21,218 bases of DNA, from the IMG/VR virus record IMGVR_UViG_3300025435_000561, positions 1-21,218 of that record; one strand, 5' to 3'. Position 1 is the first letter of the stretch; every line of letters begins with the position of its first letter. Position numbers and translations under genes: made by a program. The notes below the pieces were generated by a model, which made no database searches, was not told where the DNA came from, and saw nothing but the letters and a program-made list of their open reading frames with translations. This stretch comes from a virus. Shown here piece after piece: positions 6,890-13,824 of the stretch.

Positions 6890-8048
6890 GTGTGTGCTTG
6901 CGATAATCAGTTGACATGCGTAACCATTGCTCGCCCTTACCTTCTAAGATATCACAAATGCGATCAACAGTGCCGTCGTTCCAGTCGCTGATACTGCCCA
7001 TCAGCGGACTTGGAGTCTCCAACAAGACTTCTAGTTTGTTCAGTGCATCTTCTATTGACCAAGGGATATAAAGCCGAGTATGATCATTACTAAAGGTTTC
7101 AGGAAAACTACGATAAGCAGGGTACAAAACATTGCAACCAAGTGCGTCAGCTTCGGATACGGTGTTTGAAACCCAATCTTGCAAAGCACAATTAAACACA
7201 ACACGACTGTCATTAACGATGTTGTAGTAGTCATTTTTAGCCAAGTCCTCGTTGAGTGTCAGCAAGCCACGTGCCTGCATGTCGCGAGTACGTTGCATAT
7301 AGCTGTCGTTGTTGCTTTTGAGTTTTGCACCTGAACACACAGCAAACTCTACGCCACTGTTGGGATGACGAGCATGCCATGCTTCAATAACATCCATGTA
7401 GAAGTCGGGCTGCTTCTCTTGATCCCAACGTGCGCTAAACACCACACGCCGTTTGCGATCCGCAAATGGTTTAATAGCGCCAACACGTTCTTGTACTTCT
7501 GCTTTGCCAAATGCCAGACCACTAATGTTGTAGATTGGCGATTTCCAACCTGCAATCTTCATGTGCATTACCATTTCTTCGTTGGTAGCAAGTACACCAT
7601 CAACGAATGAATCAACCATGCGTTCATAGTGACCCATAAAGTCGCCCATTCCCCAGACATGTACAAAATCATCTGGATCAATAGACTGAGCAAGACAACG
7701 AACAAAGATCCTTGGGCGCGATGCTGCCGGAATCTGTTTAATGATGTAAGGTAAACTTTCGATACCTGGCTGGAACATGTCCTCAAAGTAGATAACATCT
7801 TCATTGTTTATTTCTCCTGCCTTCATCATGCTAACCAAATTCATCAGCTGGCTCATGCCAAAGTATGTGCGTCCATGTGCGTCCAGCACTTGTCCTGTTA
7901 CAATAGCTTGGTCATTGCTGAGTGTGTCGCCGGGTACAATTTGATAATTGATGCCACGGCGTTCAAACACACGACTATTCCACTCTGTAAGTTGTAGTGT
8001 GTAACGTGCTTTGTAGGGCTCTAGGCCCATGTAGTATAGTTTACGCAC
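6873..8048 (-). CDS. GT-B fold glycosyltransferase (family 4-like)
   Basis: The 391-residue product looks like a GT-B glycosyltransferase. Its second half opens with the usual nucleotide-binding domain start (RRVVFSARWDQEKQPDFYMD, about 219-238). It continues through a DYYNIVNDSRVVFNCALQDW segment and a SNTVSEADALGCNVLYP segment that parallels the E-x7-E donor-sugar region. The N-terminal half contains a Rossmann-like acceptor domain. The acceptor is unknown: phage DNA, host surface glycan or phage structural protein are all possible. The start is GTG at 8048 with AAGGA six bases upstream, a good site. It lies 2 nt after the MazG-like gene. GalE and DegT-like genes follow, consistent with local sugar-nucleotide supply. 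Confidence 0.8.
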   Translation of the reverse strand: MRKLYYMGLEPYKARYTLQLTEWNSRVFERRGINYQIVPGDTLSNDQAIVTGQVLDAHGRTYFGMSQLMNLVSMMKAGEINNEDVIYFEDMFQPGIESLPYIIKQIPAASRPRIFVRCLAQSIDPDDFVHVWGMGDFMGHYERMVDSFVDGVLATNEEMVMHMKIAGWKSPIYNISGLAFGKAEVQERVGAIKPFADRKRRVVFSARWDQEKQPDFYMDVIEAWHARHPNSGVEFAVCSGAKLKSNNDSYMQRTRDMQARGLLTLNEDLAKNDYYNIVNDSRVVFNCALQDWVSNTVSEADALGCNVLYPAYRSFPETFSNDHTRLYIPWSIEDALNKLEVLLETPSPLMGSISDWNDGTVDRICDILEGKGEQWLRMSTDYRKHTRESKY

Positions 8049-8050
8049 AA

Positions 8051-8422
8051 TTAATCCTTTTTCAAGTATGGAGCAAGTTCAGGTGGTGTCCAGCCTACTG
8101 GCTTGAGCACTTTGCCATCTTCACGCTTACGTACCTTGCCAGTTTCTTTGTCGATCTTGGCAAAGTTGGTACGCATTACTTCTTTCCACGCACCTTCGGT
8201 ATCTGCACCCATGCTGTGTAATGCACCAATAGTAACAACTAGAATATCAATTAGTGCATCTAAAGTTTCGACTTTGTTGTGTGCTGTGATTGCATCATAT
8301 AATTCTCTAACTTCTTCGTCAATTAAAGAAACATATAAGTTAAATTGATCTTTGTTAAACTCGTCGACACTTTGGTCGCAGGCCTTCATGAACTTTTCTT
8401 GATCGCGGAATGGATTAGTCAT
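8051..8422 (-). CDS. MazG-like nucleoside triphosphate pyrophosphohydrolase
   Basis: The 123-residue all-helical product has the all-alpha NTP pyrophosphohydrolase signature: E-x2-E within DEEVRE (E37, E40), then E-x2-D-x3-D within ETLDALIDI (E52, D55, D59). These residues bind magnesium and the triphosphate. The tail (NFAKIDKETGKVRKREDGKVLKP, then VGW.PPEL) is typical of phage and PRA-PH-like members. Such enzymes hydrolyse (d)NTPs or related compounds to monophosphate and pyrophosphate, for pool sanitising, stringent-response effects or nucleotide supply. The exact substrate is not readable. Its start overlaps the 89-aa gene by one base (TAATG). Confidence 0.78.
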   Translation of the reverse strand: MTNPFRDQEKFMKACDQSVDEFNKDQFNLYVSLIDEEVRELYDAITAHNKVETLDALIDILVVTIGALHSMGADTEGAWKEVMRTNFAKIDKETGKVRKREDGKVLKPVGWTPPELAPYLKKD

Positions 8423-8691
8423 TAGAATGTCCGAACTTTCCAGTTGCTGTTCTTGTCACGTGGAGTAAACACTCGACGTTCTTTGGGATAAGGACTCCAG
8501 TTGTCCTTTGGATGCTTGCCGTTTTTAACACGTTGCAGCTCACCCCAGGGTGTCTTCTCGTTGTACAAATGACTTTCGTCATAGACATAGCCTTGCTTCT
8601 TGCAAAACTCAAGATATTCTTCGAGGTCGTCGAAAATGTTGCGGACTTCGTTTTTCATCTTGAAGTATTTTTGCAGGTGTTCGTTAGCCAT
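8422..8691 (-). CDS. Small hypothetical protein, 89 aa
   Basis: I do not recognise the fold. The protein is rich in charged and aromatic residues, with a helical N-terminal half (LEEYLEFCKKQGYVYDESH) and a basic C-terminal tail (PKERRVFTPRDKNSNWKVR), and has no signal or membrane segment. AAGGA lies 8 nt before the ATG at 8691, a good site. The stop overlaps the MazG-like start by one base. A nucleic-acid-related role is conceivable from the basic tail but not supported further. Confidence 0.65.
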   Translation of the reverse strand: MANEHLQKYFKMKNEVRNIFDDLEEYLEFCKKQGYVYDESHLYNEKTPWGELQRVKNGKHPKDNWSPYPKERRVFTPRDKNSNWKVRTF

Positions 8692-8702
8692 TTTATTATT
8701 CC

Positions 8703-9143
8703 TTAAACGCTAATAAGTTGTGGGCGGAAAGTTTCATATTTAATGAGGGCACCGTTTTCGCCATCTTCGGCAACCTCAATCCAGACACTACGTCCAGGAT
8801 ACTTTGCAGCAATCTGTAGATACAGATCATCGCTAATCATTTCGCAGCTCTTGAAGTCAAGTTGGATTGTGCCATCGCGGTACAGATTCTCCAACCAGCG
8901 TTTAAACTGGATAAACTCAACATCTCGGTCGTTGTGGAATACATCGATCCAGACACGAAAATGGAATATGTGGCGATGAGGCACACCAAGAAAACTAACA
9001 TCGTATTCATCACCAGTTGCCAAACTGGGATCTGTTGCGGCTGCGGGGTACTTGTGGATTCCTTCTTTGCGGAATGTGATCCAAATTTTTCTGTCTGCAC
9101 GTTGTTTAATTCTTTCAATTGTATCTCTCTCATCTTGTGTCAT
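8703..9143 (-). CDS. QueD/PTPS-like T-fold protein without the catalytic cysteine
   Basis: With the ATG at 9143 the product has 146 residues. It aligns by eye with the pyruvoyltetrahydropterin synthase/QueD family. EGIHKYPAA (H30) corresponds to the AAHRLP zinc histidine, PHRHIFHFRVWI (H56, H58) corresponds to LHGH.Y.V, and VEFIQFKRWLE corresponds to the ..DFG.LK segment. A glutamate in IEVAEDGENG (about E123) corresponds to the substrate-binding glutamate. The cysteine that normally precedes HGH is absent, so it may have another activity than the QueD at 1-293. The ORF can be extended to a TTG at 9155, but GGAG six bases before ATG 9143 and the ATGA overlap with the nuclease stop favour 9143. 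Confidence 0.65.
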   Translation of the reverse strand: MTQDERDTIERIKQRADRKIWITFRKEGIHKYPAAATDPSLATGDEYDVSFLGVPHRHIFHFRVWIDVFHNDRDVEFIQFKRWLENLYRDGTIQLDFKSCEMISDDLYLQIAAKYPGRSVWIEVAEDGENGALIKYETFRPQLISV

Positions 9144-9730
9144 TGGTTGCTCCAATCAAATATAGGGTTTTTTAAGGTGGTTTTGGTCATGCTTTCAAGT
9201 TTATCAAAAGCATACAGACCAATTCGGAATTCATAAGATTCAGACTTGCCGGGTTGAGTTCGTTCAAGGTAGCCCCAGTATGTGCCAGGAATATAGTTAG
9301 GGCTAACACCATACTTGGTTAATTCAGCAGTGAGATTCGCTCTAGCAGTTTCGTAAGCATCTTTAATGAGACTTTGAATGTAGTCCGGAGAAAAATCAAA
9401 AATTTGATCTTCTACAATTACACGATCTTTTGTCTTAACACGATACTGTAATTGGAACTTTTTAAAAACAGCACTATCAATATAGTCAGTGTTGACAATA
9501 TCTTGTGGAGTCATGCAGGCAACGGTTTGTGCGCTAACACTGTCAATGTCACGCGACTTGACTTCTAAACCAAAGAATTCACAATCAACACCACGTCCGT
9601 TTTGCATGGCAATGCCACGTTCAACCAGCAACTGTTCAATATAACGACCGGCCTCGCCATTGGCTTTAGACGGAACGGTAATCCCTACTAGGGAAAATTT
9701 AAACTTGGTAATTTTAACTGTGGGTTTCAT
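9140..9730 (-). CDS. PD-(D/E)XK-like nuclease domain protein, 196 aa
   Basis: Residues 25-60 carry a pattern typical of restriction-endonuclease-like nucleases. A helix with a conserved acidic residue (GEAGRYIEQLL, E26 or E32) is followed by GRGVDCEFFGLEVKSR with D49, E56 and K58 in the D-x6-E-x-K spacing. This is a motif-level reading, not a family match. Such domains cut DNA with two metal ions, as in MvaI/BcnI-type enzymes, Holliday resolvases and phage exonucleases. The rest of the sequence has no recognised domain. It overlaps its neighbours at ATGA junctions on both sides (9727-9730, 9140-9143). The location in a cluster with a DNA-base-exchange enzyme is suggestive: it could degrade unmodified host DNA, or act in phage recombination. 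Confidence 0.55.
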   Translation of the reverse strand: MKPTVKITKFKFSLVGITVPSKANGEAGRYIEQLLVERGIAMQNGRGVDCEFFGLEVKSRDIDSVSAQTVACMTPQDIVNTDYIDSAVFKKFQLQYRVKTKDRVIVEDQIFDFSPDYIQSLIKDAYETARANLTAELTKYGVSPNYIPGTYWGYLERTQPGKSESYEFRIGLYAFDKLESMTKTTLKNPIFDWSNQ

Positions 9731-10242
9731 AGTGGTAGGTCCTTGGTGTATTGTGTCCAGTCAGTGAATACCTTGCGATCCATCAGTGAATGAACACCAT
9801 GACACCACACACCGGGGTTGGTTGAGTCAAAATCTATGTCGTCAATCTTTAATGTTGCGTTATAGTTCAGCAGTCGAATGTAGGGCATCTTGACAGAGAT
9901 CATGGGAATAAATGTGTTGTGTTCACACAATCCACTTTCTGCTAGTCCTTCTAAACAGCTGACATCAATATCCAGTGTGCAGAAATAGCCCTTGTCTAAA
10001 AATGGCATGATCATTTTTTGCCACTGTGTCCACTTGACGTAGTCATTGACATCAATATCGGGAAAACTTTGGTTAGCACCAAAGTAGATATGTTCAATGC
10101 TGTCTGCTCTGCTGAGATTTAGAGCAATGTCTTCTACAGCTTGTACGCCTACTACAAACAGAGTTTTCTTACCGTGTGCAGGAGTATGTTCTACTTCAAT
10201 GCCAGTGAAGAATGTTACTTCTTCGTGCCCGTCTCTAATCAT
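9727..10242 (-). CDS. Conserved phage-type hypothetical protein, 171 aa
   Basis: No family with known activity is recognised. The N-terminus (FFTGIEVEHTPAHGKKTLFVVG) is strongly patterned and looks like a conserved motif followed by an alternating strand/helix region with several acidic pairs (LDIDVSCLEGL, KIDDIDFDS). This could be an alpha/beta domain. It is coupled by ATGA overlaps to the radical SAM gene upstream (10239-10242) and to the nuclease-like gene downstream (9727-9730). A function joined to the radical SAM protein, such as a partner or substrate, is possible but not shown. Confidence 0.65.
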   Translation of the reverse strand: MIRDGHEEVTFFTGIEVEHTPAHGKKTLFVVGVQAVEDIALNLSRADSIEHIYFGANQSFPDIDVNDYVKWTQWQKMIMPFLDKGYFCTLDIDVSCLEGLAESGLCEHNTFIPMISVKMPYIRLLNYNATLKIDDIDFDSTNPGVWCHGVHSLMDRKVFTDWTQYTKDLPL

Positions 10243-11411
10243 AAATTCAAATTAAAAGTTTTGTTGAAAGATTGATTCCTAATAGTGTCTAAAGTCTTTG
10301 TGTACTCGATAAACTTATCAGAATCTCTAGTATGTAGTGTAGCAGAACTCAAATGAGTTTGCAAGCCTTTTAAAGGGGAAATGTACTCAATTGGATTAAT
10401 TGAGTCTTTGCTCAAGATATCTATACAACCTTGTAGATTGGACAATGCAGTATCCAAAAGTGCAGTTGGCACAGCACTGGGCTGTAGGTATTCGGGATAT
10501 TGCACTATTGAAAAAATTATCTCAAATGGTTGATTGGGGTAGTGTAATTTTGTTGATCTAAACCAATTGGCTAAAGCTGATAATCCAAACACACTATAAG
10601 CGCTCACAGTGGTATTGATAAAAACACTTTGCTTGAGTGCAAGTATGGCATTTAGATTTCGTTCAACAGTATGCCATATTGTTCCATTGCGTATGTATTC
10701 TGCCAGTTCTCCTACAGCATCAATGCTAACAGTCCAATGTACATTTTCAAATTGAGATATTAAATTCAACAGTTTAGGATTAACTACTGATGCATTGGTT
10801 GTGATCAATAACTCCACGTCTGTTTTACCTTTGTTGATTAATGTTGATAAAACATCTATGTGTTCTTTGATCAGCAAGGGCTCACCGCCAGTTAAGTTTA
10901 AGCGTTTGAGGGTTGGCAAAAAAGACTCTATAGAGTTGACAATGTCCTTGTGTATTGGTACCACAGGCCTAAAGTATTTTTTCAATACGGGATTAAGTTT
11001 AATTTCTTTATCTATACTGGTACTAAATGCTGGCTCGCAACTACGGCAGCTGAAGTTGCAGAGATTATTATATCTTAAATCCAAGTATTCAATTTGATTT
11101 GGCACAGTATCTACGGTATAGCGCCAGTCTCTAAGAGCACTTTGTCTAGTACTACCAAACCCCATCTGTTCGTTTGCCACACAGCCTTGACATTCTTTTG
11201 GTACTTGACCTTGAGCGATTGTGTCCTTAACTGCCTGAAGATACGCACTTGCGTTAAATTCTGCAGGACTCAATTGCAGTTCTTTTGTACTTGAACAGCA
11301 GATCTTAACACCAGTTGGTTGAATAAACTGATGTATCCAAGGCAAAGGACAAAAGAATTGTTCAGGCATCGGGGTGTTGTGCTCGTAGCTTAACAAGCTC
11401 GTCACGAACAT
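10239..11411 (-). CDS. Radical SAM protein with N-terminal twitch/SPASM-like cysteines
   Basis: The radical SAM iron-sulphur motif C-x3-C-x2-C is at residues 118-125 (CNFSCRSC), within the typical DLRYNNLCNFSCRSCEP context. TGGEPLL, the SAM-binding GGE motif, follows at about 174-180. Before it are paired cysteines typical of an auxiliary-cluster region: FCPLPW (C21), ICCSS (C38, C39) and CQGC (C74, C77). This matches the twitch-type architecture seen in phage and anaerobic-type maturases, not the short QueE. The substrate is unknown. Two starts are possible. ATG 11411 has an AAAGGAA site but overlaps the YdcH-like gene by 50 nt. ATG 11369 (MPEQFFCPLPW) gives an N-terminus typical of the family and an ATGCCTGA overlap with that gene. 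Confidence 0.85.
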   Translation of the reverse strand: MFVTSLLSYEHNTPMPEQFFCPLPWIHQFIQPTGVKICCSSTKELQLSPAEFNASAYLQAVKDTIAQGQVPKECQGCVANEQMGFGSTRQSALRDWRYTVDTVPNQIEYLDLRYNNLCNFSCRSCEPAFSTSIDKEIKLNPVLKKYFRPVVPIHKDIVNSIESFLPTLKRLNLTGGEPLLIKEHIDVLSTLINKGKTDVELLITTNASVVNPKLLNLISQFENVHWTVSIDAVGELAEYIRNGTIWHTVERNLNAILALKQSVFINTTVSAYSVFGLSALANWFRSTKLHYPNQPFEIIFSIVQYPEYLQPSAVPTALLDTALSNLQGCIDILSKDSINPIEYISPLKGLQTHLSSATLHTRDSDKFIEYTKTLDTIRNQSFNKTFNLNL

Positions 11412-11541
11412 GCAATCGTTCCTTTTTTAGTTTGGCAATTTGAATATCGTCAAACAGTTCGTGCTTTTCTAGATTATCAATTTGTTTGTCTAGCTGTGCG
11501 TGTTGTTCTTGTAAATGTGCAATACGTCCCTGATAACTCAT
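11362..11541 (-). CDS. YdcH/DUF465-like small coiled-coil protein, 59 aa
   Basis: I read this gene manually; it is too short for common length cut-offs. The 59 residues begin MSYQGRIAHLQEQHAQLDK and include IAKLKKERLHVRDEL. This is the heptad-like helix-turn-helix pattern of DUF465/YdcH proteins (H-x2-LD-x2-I ... LKK-x-KL-x-L-x-DE). Their function is unknown in bacteria. The start is strongly supported: GGAGG sits 5 nt upstream, and ATGA overlaps the DpdA-like stop (11538-11541). The stop overlaps the possible radical SAM start at 11369. Confidence 0.78.
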   Translation of the reverse strand: MSYQGRIAHLQEQHAQLDKQIDNLEKHELFDDIQIAKLKKERLHVRDELVKLRAQHPDA

Positions 11542-13211
11542 TGTTCCTCCAAATTGTCTAACAGTTGTTCGTTTAGTTCGGGCTCTTCATATTCAGGCAT
11601 TTCAAATAGACTGTTAAAGATAGCATCAGTAACGTGTCTAACCTTCTTGCCTAGACGTCCACGTCCGCCGATGATCTCTGTCCAGTAGTTGTCATACTGA
11701 TCAATGATTGCTTGACTTGCCTCTCTAGTAGGTGCTGCAAAGATACGTTCGACAATATCTTCAAATCGTTCGCCAGTTGCCTTACTACGCATCATGCTGG
11801 GGAATTCGCCACTATCAAAACGTCTGTTGGCTTCTTGTACTGCTGTCAAGTGCATCCAAACATTATGCCCCATTAAGAGTGCATAGCTAAAACTGTCCCA
11901 ACTTGTTTTGCCCCATTTGTCATTTTTGTTTTTGTCAGGCAACACATCATATAGTGTTTCGTCTTGGAAGTTTTCGGGTGTAATAGTTACACCTGCCTTG
12001 GCTACACCTGGTTTGTAGATACAGATGTCTCGTATCTGACACATGGCACTGATGGGACTTTCTGTAAAACTTGGGAAGAAACCATCCTGTACCACTGCAT
12101 CGCTATACTTGCGTGTGTCTGTTGCGTACTTTTTATTGTCTGCACTTGGTCCCATCTTGTAGCTCCACTTGCCATCGTGTGGGAATGTGTTTTCGTAATA
12201 GACTTGTCCGTTGGCAGTAGCCAGGAAAGGACTTGCACAGTCAAAGCTGATGGTAAAGTTGGGGTTGACGTGCTTGCGAACAGCACGTTGAATAACTGTG
12301 AGTAGCACAGCCCATTCCAGTTTACTGGTGCCCAAGAAGTGCATCCAATCATGTACGCCTTGTTCTAGTAATCCATCATACTTGAGTGCAATCAATCGGC
12401 TCAGGATCAAGTGTACATCACACATGTTCTGTCCTCCCATAGCCCAGCCGTTAAAGTGACGTCCGGGATACTTAACAGGATCGCAGTACTGCTTCATTGT
12501 GTCATACCAAGCATCGGCTGCGCTGTGACTTGCACCTTGCAGCACGTTTAGAATCTTAACACCGCCTGCATCAATACCCTTGCGATTTGCAATAAAGTAC
12601 TCGTTATTGTACTTGGTAGCATCAATCAGTTCTTGTTCAGTTTTGAAGTTACCAATCTTGCTGTTCTTTTCAGGAAACTCGCGAACCCAAGTTGGAATAT
12701 CCAGTGTCATGCCATAGTTGGCAACGCCATCCATCCATTTAAGAATAGCTTCTCGTTTGCTCTGTGCCATGTCCAGTTGTTTTTGATATGCTTTTAGTTC
12801 ATCACCAGCAAGCGTGGCCAACTTGTTTTGTACATGGGTACTGCTAGGTGCATGCCACTCGCCTTCCCACAGGCCTTTGGCAATCTGGAACCCGCCCGAG
12901 TCACCTAGTAGTGTAGTATTGGGATCACGTTGTCGAATCATGTCCTCGCCACTGTTGGGTTTGGTCAAGTCCAAGTTGGCATGTCCGCCTGAATACAGAC
13001 TCCACTTGTAGGGAAACGCACCCTTTTGATCATCAAGCCAGTTTATCTGCTCCATGTCTGTGAGTTTGTCTGCTAGTGCCTGTGGAAAACGTGCAGGATC
13101 TACATATTGCTCTTGTCTCTGCTTGCCAATAAATGTGGCGTAAAAGCCTGAGATAGCAGGAAGGAATACTGCGTAGTCTAGTTGTTTTGCGGTTAGGTTA
13201 TCTTGTGCCAT
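11538..13211 (-). CDS. dpdA: DpdA-like TGT-fold DNA 7-deazaguanine transglycosylase
   Basis: The 557-residue product follows tRNA-guanine transglycosylase motif order: DSGGFQ (D104-Q109, the base-binding loop), an aspartate in LDIPTW (D171), NVLQG (Q225-G226), GWAMGG (255-260), HFLG and SFDCASPF with candidate nucleophile D324. A GHNVWMH segment near H449 matches the TGT 'HN' zinc-ligand region. In the DpdA family such enzymes exchange guanine in DNA for preQ0 or a related 7-deazaguanine. The usual C-x-C-x2-C zinc site is not visible; only C391 and C397 are nearby, so the zinc site seems altered. The 557 residues exceed bacterial TGT (about 375). A DNA role is inferred from the phage setting and partners FolE and QueD; a tRNA role cannot be excluded. 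The start (ATG 13211) overlaps the sulfotransferase end by 14 nt. Confidence 0.8.
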   Translation of the reverse strand: MAQDNLTAKQLDYAVFLPAISGFYATFIGKQRQEQYVDPARFPQALADKLTDMEQINWLDDQKGAFPYKWSLYSGGHANLDLTKPNSGEDMIRQRDPNTTLLGDSGGFQIAKGLWEGEWHAPSSTHVQNKLATLAGDELKAYQKQLDMAQSKREAILKWMDGVANYGMTLDIPTWVREFPEKNSKIGNFKTEQELIDATKYNNEYFIANRKGIDAGGVKILNVLQGASHSAADAWYDTMKQYCDPVKYPGRHFNGWAMGGQNMCDVHLILSRLIALKYDGLLEQGVHDWMHFLGTSKLEWAVLLTVIQRAVRKHVNPNFTISFDCASPFLATANGQVYYENTFPHDGKWSYKMGPSADNKKYATDTRKYSDAVVQDGFFPSFTESPISAMCQIRDICIYKPGVAKAGVTITPENFQDETLYDVLPDKNKNDKWGKTSWDSFSYALLMGHNVWMHLTAVQEANRRFDSGEFPSMMRSKATGERFEDIVERIFAAPTREASQAIIDQYDNYWTEIIGGRGRLGKKVRHVTDAIFNSLFEMPEYEEPELNEQLLDNLEEQ

Positions 13212-13824
13212 AAAATTGTACTTGTTCTATTAGTTTATAATCATCAGCAAAATGCTGTTTAAGTTTGTCAAGGTATTTAGGTTCGCGGTCGATTAACTGT
13301 TTAAAAATTCTTTTAAATCTGCTGCGATTTGGGCATTGCTCACTAACATGCTGATAAGCATATTTGTGATACTTGTTTTGGCCCAAATGGTCAGCAATAT
13401 AGTTACTAAAATTGCTACGATACTCATTGTTACACCACATAAAGGTACAGTTGTCTGTGTCTAAACCCTCAATGAATTTTACTTGACGTTCAGTATGATC
13501 GTCAAATGTTACTCTATCAAAAATTAGTTCTTCAGTTTCACGAAACGGCACCTGCATGTTGACATGATACAGTGTCAAATACTCTGCAATACCACTTAGC
13601 CAACGATCTATGGGATCGCGTAGTATTACGAGTGCATGTTTATTTAGGCCGTCAGTGCGATAATTGTAAAATTCCCAACCCCAATCTTGTAGGTTAGGCT
13701 TGGTCCAGCTGCTGGCATTTTTTGGAATGTGTACATACATAAGGTCAATGTCCGGGCGGCTCATACACTCGCCATAGACATGACCTTTATGTTGCCATTC
13801 GTTGATACCAGTGGTTACAATCAC
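13198..13824 (-). CDS. Sulfotransferase-like protein, 208 aa
   Basis: The protein has the two PAPS-binding signatures of the sulfotransferase superfamily. HIPKNASS (about 32-39) is the 5'-phosphosulfate loop and VILRDPIDRWLSG (about 66-78) is the 3'-phosphate element. Sulfotransferases move sulfate from PAPS to a hydroxyl or amine on sugar, protein or small molecule. The acceptor is unknown. The length is short but within the range of small phage/bacterial members. The start is GTG at 13824 overlapping the gp45 stop as GTGA; an internal ATG (M21) is an alternative but lies only 11 residues before the phosphosulfate loop. It sits between the clamp and the DpdA-like gene, so it may modify a DNA base, a surface glycan or a phage protein. 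None of these is proven. Confidence 0.75.
   Translation of the reverse strand: MIVTTGINEWQHKGHVYGECMSRPDIDLMYVHIPKNASSWTKPNLQDWGWEFYNYRTDGLNKHALVILRDPIDRWLSGIAEYLTLYHVNMQVPFRETEELIFDRVTFDDHTERQVKFIEGLDTDNCTFMWCNNEYRSNFSNYIADHLGQNKYHKYAYQHVSEQCPNRSRFKRIFKQLIDREPKYLDKLKQHFADDYKLIEQVQFYGTR

Noticed and set aside
10239-11411. Assigning the radical SAM gene as QueE
   Set aside because: QueE is shorter and has its cluster near the N-terminus; here about 117 residues with additional cysteines come first.
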